Shown one piece after another: positions 60,981 to 64,000 of a stretch of 64,000 nt of DNA. The translations under genes and the position numbers were made by a program. The DNA is from Pedobacter psychrodurus. Its GTDB lineage: Bacteria; Bacteroidota; Bacteroidia; Sphingobacteriales; Sphingobacteriaceae. The notes below the pieces were generated by a model that worked only from the letters and a program-made list of their open reading frames with translations, was not told the DNA's origin and did not search any database. Where the stretch lies: the NCBI RefSeq assembly GCF_004331735.1, contig NZ_SJSO01000004.1, forward strand, positions 200,847 to 264,846, in the 5' to 3' direction. The stretch's first letter is position 1. Every line of letters starts with the position of its first letter.

Positions 60981-61946
60981 ATGCAACATCAAAACAGAAG
61001 AACTTTTATCGCAAATGTAGCTTTATTAACAGGTGCTTTGATGATTCCGAATCAGTTGCTTTTCGCGGCAGCTAAAAAGAACAGGTATAAAATTGCTGTG
61101 ATTGATTTGATGATTTTGAAACGTCAGAAAATTAGTGCGCTGCCATTAACCAAAGAAATTGGTGCTGATGGATTAGAAATTGATATGGGTGGCTTGGGCG
61201 CCCGCGAAACTTTCGATAATAAACTCGCTGACCCGAAAGTACGTCAGGAATATTTAGATAAAGCAAAGGAACTCAATCTAGAAATTTGCTCATTGGCAAT
61301 GACTGGATTTTATGCGCAATCTTTCGCCAAGCGACCAACTTATCAAAAGATGATTCAGGATTGTTTAGACACGGCAAAAGCGATGAATGTTAAAGTGGTT
61401 TTTTTACCATTAGGTGTTCAGGGCGATTTGGTTAAAAACCCTGAATTGCGCGAGCTTATTGTGGAAAGGTTAAAAGTTGCTGGAAAAATGGCATCCAAAG
61501 CTGGAATTACAATTGGAATTGAATCATCATTAGATGCAAAGGGCGAATTACAATTATTAAAAGATATTGATTGCAAACATGTGAAAAGTTATTTCAATTT
61601 CTCCAACGCCATAAAGAATGGGAGAGATTTACATGAAGAATTGAGAATTCTAGGAAAGAAAAACATTATTCAAATTCATGCTACAAACGAAGATGGTGTT
61701 TGGTTACAAAACGATCCGAAAATTGATCTCAATAAAGTAAAAAAAACACTAGATGATTTGGATTGGAGCGGTTGGTTAGTGGTAGAAAGAAGTAGAGATG
61801 CAAGCCAGCCAACAAATGTAAAATATAATTTCAGTGCCAATACTAGCTACCTCAAGTCAGTTTTTCAAAACAATAAGTCGTCATCCGATAGCTATCGGAT
61901 GCGAGGCAGAGCCTGTCCCGACTTTTCGGGGAAGCAATCTTATTAG
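60981..61946 (+). CDS. Xylose-isomerase-like TIM-barrel protein, exported, with repeat-encoded tail
   Basis: A 321-residue member of the sugar phosphate isomerase/epimerase family. The N-terminus MQHQNRRTFIANVALLTGAL has a twin-arginine-like RRTFI motif and hydrophobic segment, so Tat export to the periplasm is possible. The barrel shows LTKEIGADGLEIDMGGLGA, LNLEICSLAMTGFYAQSF, GITIGIESSLDAKGELQLL, HVKSYFNFSNAIKNG, NIIQIHATNEDGVWLQ and WSGWLVVERS; His and Glu at these strands probably bind a divalent metal. The last 20 or so residues (SSSDSYRMRG and PDFSGKQSY) are translated from a REP repeat at 61879. Substrate unknown; isomerisation or dehydration of a released sugar is likely. Confidence 0.8.
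   Translation: MQHQNRRTFIANVALLTGALMIPNQLLFAAAKKNRYKIAVIDLMILKRQKISALPLTKEIGADGLEIDMGGLGARETFDNKLADPKVRQEYLDKAKELNLEICSLAMTGFYAQSFAKRPTYQKMIQDCLDTAKAMNVKVVFLPLGVQGDLVKNPELRELIVERLKVAGKMASKAGITIGIESSLDAKGELQLLKDIDCKHVKSYFNFSNAIKNGRDLHEELRILGKKNIIQIHATNEDGVWLQNDPKIDLNKVKKTLDDLDWSGWLVVERSRDASQPTNVKYNFSANTSYLKSVFQNNKSSSDSYRMRGRACPDFSGKQSY
61879..61940. repeat. REP-like repeat encoding the C-terminus of the TIM-barrel protein
   Basis: Contains the 18-bp palindrome ATCCGATAGCTATCGGAT (61882-61899), GCGAGGCAGAG, and the hairpin CCCGACTTTTCGGGG followed by AAGCAATCT. The stop codon of the gene follows directly at 61944. Confidence 0.8.
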
Positions 61947-61976
61947 GAGAATTATGAAATTGCGATAAAGAAAAAG

Positions 61977-64000
61977 ATGCAAAGCACACATAGAAAAAAA
62001 TACTTGATGCCTTGGTTCGTGTCCTCACGAACCAAACAATTTAAACCATTTTTCATTCTGGTAATTCTCTTGTCGTTGTTGCACTTTAAAGCCGACGCGG
62101 TGGATATCTATGTCTCCGTAAACGGTGCCGATACTAATATAGGAACACAAGAAAAGCCCTTGGCAACACTTCATTCAGCGGTGAGGAAAGCAAGAGAGTT
62201 AAGGCGATTAAATGATGCTTCGATTAAAGGTGGCATCCGGATTATTATGGGTAAAGGCGTTTACCAACTTCACGAACCTATTGTCATCCGCCCAGAAGAT
62301 TCTGGCACGAAAGATAGCCCTACTGAAATTATTGCCACTGAAAAAGTTGTTTTAAGCGGAGGTGTGAAAATCAACGGCTGGAAAAAACTTGCCGGAACAG
62401 TTCCCGGATTGCCTAAAGCCGCTACCGGGAAAATTTGGGTAGCAGATGTACCTAATTTCGACGGAAATGGCTTACTATTCCGTCAACTTTGGGTTAATGG
62501 AAATAAAGCTGTTCGTGCAAAAAACTATAATGGCGATGCAATGGGTAGGATTTTGTCGTGGAATAGCGAAAAACAAACCTGTATAATCCCACTACAAAAA
62601 AATATCAGCCTAACTAATGTTAAAGGCATGGAAATGTTGATCCATCAATGGTGGGCAATTGCGAATCTCCGTGTAAAATCGGTTAAAATGATTGGCAATA
62701 CAGCTGAACTTTCTTTCATGCAGCCAGAAAGTAGGATCCAATCGGAACATCCCTGGCCTGCTCCGTGGATTTCTGAAAAGACTGGGAATTCAGCCTTTTA
62801 CCTTACAAATGCCATTCAATTTTTGAATGAACCAGGTGAATGGTTCGAAGACGTACAAAACCACAAGATTTATTATTGGCCAAGGGCAGCAGAAAATATG
62901 TTGAAGGCCGAAGTGATTGCGCCAGCCTTAGAAAATCTGCTAAAAATTGAAGGAACAATCGATAATCCGGTTACTTTTATAAATTTCAAAGGAATTTCTT
63001 TTGAGCATTCTACCTGGTTGAGACCTTCAAAACAAGGTCATGTGCCGCACCAGGCGGGTATGTACATGCTCGACGCCTACAAACTCGAAAAGGCAGGAAC
63101 CCCTGATAAACCTAGCTTGGAAAATCAGGCTTGGGTTGGTCGCCCGGCCTCTGCTGTAGAAGTTAATTATGCAAACAATACCGCTTTCAAATCTTGTCGT
63201 TTCATACATCTCGCCTCTACAGGTTTAGATTACAAAAAAGGGACTTCAGATAATGAAATCAAGGGCAATTTGTTTAAAGATATTGGTGGTTCGGCCATTT
63301 TAATCGGAACTTTTTCTGATGAGGCGACCGAAGTACATCTACCTTATAATCCGACAGATAAAAGAGAAATTTCAGCTAACAACACAATCGAAAATAACCT
63401 GGTTACTGATGTGACCAATGAAGATTGGGGTGCTGTGGGTATTGGCGCAGGTTACGTGCGTGGAATAAAAATTTTGCATAACGAAATCTGCGATGTGTCT
63501 TATTCGGGCATCAGCATGGGGTGGGGTTGGACGAAAACACAAAATGCGATGGAAAAAAATACCATCAGCGCTAATAAAATCCATCATTACGGTAAACACA
63601 TGTACGATGTAGCGGGGATTTATACTTTGTCTGCACAGCCAGAATCGTTTATCACCGAAAATGTTGTTGATAGTATTTACAAGGCACCTTTTGCCCATCT
63701 TCCAGAACATTGGTTTTATCTTTATACAGACGAGGGTTCTTCTTATTTCACTATAAAAAACAACTGGACGCCAACTGAAAAATATCTTCAAAACGCTAAC
63801 GGACCGGATAATTTATGGGAAAACAACGGACCTAAAGTTGCTGAAAATATTAAACAAAATGCAGGTTTAGAAAAGCCTTTTCAATATTTATTAAAGCAAA
63901 AAGCGAATTATTCTAATAGAGGAATCAATCAGGCAGAAGATAAACCGGTGGTTTTTGAGTTGATTTTTAAAAATGATAACCTGCCATCAAATAAAGTTTT
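61977..64000 (+). CDS. GH141-like right-handed beta-helix glycosidase, partial (runs off window end)
   Basis: An open frame of 674 codons from ATG 61977 to the window end. The N-terminus MQSTHRKKYLMPWFVSSRTK includes a stretch encoded by a TTGGTTCGTG palindrome (62012-62035), then the signal core PFFILVILLSLLHFKADA. The mature part begins VDIYVSVNGADTNIGTQEKP, LATLHSAVRKARELRRLNDA, GVYQLHEPIVIRPEDSGT and VVLSGGVKINGWKKL, the usual start of GH141 and related beta-helix enzymes. Later segments such as NTIENNLVTDVTNEDWGAVG and SYSGISMGWGWTKTQNAMEK form helix rungs with acids and aromatics. Characterised GH141 BT1002 is an RG-II alpha-L-fucosidase, which fits this locus, but xylanase activity also exists in the family. 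Confidence 0.8.
   Translation, partial: MQSTHRKKYLMPWFVSSRTKQFKPFFILVILLSLLHFKADAVDIYVSVNGADTNIGTQEKPLATLHSAVRKARELRRLNDASIKGGIRIIMGKGVYQLHEPIVIRPEDSGTKDSPTEIIATEKVVLSGGVKINGWKKLAGTVPGLPKAATGKIWVADVPNFDGNGLLFRQLWVNGNKAVRAKNYNGDAMGRILSWNSEKQTCIIPLQKNISLTNVKGMEMLIHQWWAIANLRVKSVKMIGNTAELSFMQPESRIQSEHPWPAPWISEKTGNSAFYLTNAIQFLNEPGEWFEDVQNHKIYYWPRAAENMLKAEVIAPALENLLKIEGTIDNPVTFINFKGISFEHSTWLRPSKQGHVPHQAGMYMLDAYKLEKAGTPDKPSLENQAWVGRPASAVEVNYANNTAFKSCRFIHLASTGLDYKKGTSDNEIKGNLFKDIGGSAILIGTFSDEATEVHLPYNPTDKREISANNTIENNLVTDVTNEDWGAVGIGAGYVRGIKILHNEICDVSYSGISMGWGWTKTQNAMEKNTISANKIHHYGKHMYDVAGIYTLSAQPESFITENVVDSIYKAPFAHLPEHWFYLYTDEGSSYFTIKNNWTPTEKYLQNANGPDNLWENNGPKVAENIKQNAGLEKPFQYLLKQKANYSNRGINQAEDKPVVFELIFKNDNLPSNKV
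62012..62035. repeat. TTGGTTCGTG palindrome in the GH141-like signal region
   Basis: Perfect inverted repeat, TTGGTTCGTG then TCCT then CACGAACCAA. It matches 16061-16084 at all but one base, but is translated in another frame (WFVSSRTK). Confidence 0.85.

Overview
The window looks like the chromosome of a Bacteroidota bacterium, most likely Sphingobacteriaceae and close to Pedobacter. This rests on the low GC content, SusC/SusD pairs, lipoproteins with a Cys-Lys-Lys start, genes preceded by 'aaccaaataa'-type leaders rather than strong Shine-Dalgarno sites, and many dispersed REP-like palindromes between genes. No tRNA, rRNA, CRISPR array, transposase or phage gene was seen.

Layout. (1) 1-768, minus strand: a frameshifted HAD-family phosphatase and the start of a NUDIX-family protein resembling AraR/NrtR-type sugar regulators. 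(2) 1097-2248: a lipoprotein aldose 1-epimerase. (3) 2405-6710, minus strand: a catabolic cluster (SDR dehydrogenase, fumarylacetoacetase-fold hydrolase, RhaM/DUF718 mutarotase, amidohydrolase lactonase, FMN-dependent L-lactate dehydrogenase). It fits the non-phosphorylating L-fucose/L-rhamnose route that ends in pyruvate plus L-lactate. (4) 6976-22249, plus strand: a run of secreted glycoside hydrolases (an unassigned GH20/GH67-like enzyme, an MGH1-like (alpha/alpha)6 enzyme, GH28, GH95, GH2 with a malectin domain), then a sodium/solute symporter and a DapA-family aldolase. (5) 22559-25964: a divergent AraC regulator, a fucose/arabinose isomerase-like enzyme and a DUF3826 protein. (6) 26468-32564 and 33352-38438: two SusC/SusD outer-membrane uptake pairs, the first with an extra surface lipoprotein. 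(7) 38834-64000, all plus strand: two tandem PL1 pectate lyases, a beta-helix fusion protein, GH140 apiosidase-like, GH43, two Asp-box propellers, two esterases, GH2, GH78 rhamnosidase, a second DUF3826 protein, a xylose-isomerase-like TIM barrel, and a GH141-like beta-helix enzyme cut by the window end.

Together this is a large polysaccharide utilisation locus for pectin. The mix of GH140, GH141, GH78, GH95, GH28, PL1, GH43, GH2 and esterases points to a branched pectin such as rhamnogalacturonan II, though the exact substrate is inferred. Surface lyases and binding proteins would cut and capture chains, the SusCD pairs import them, periplasmic enzymes trim side chains, and the symporter and the left-hand cluster take up and oxidise released deoxysugars.

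Two features stand out. First, the two susC genes and the first lyase gene share a promoter and leader layout: a near-identical 30-bp promoter box, an 18-bp downstream motif, and about 25 bases later a conserved ATGAGCC that opens a short ORF. Second, REP-like palindromes have become part of several genes. They supply start codons, pieces of signal peptides, an internal loop, and C-terminal tails; two unrelated enzymes end with the same repeat-encoded PDFSGKQS peptide.
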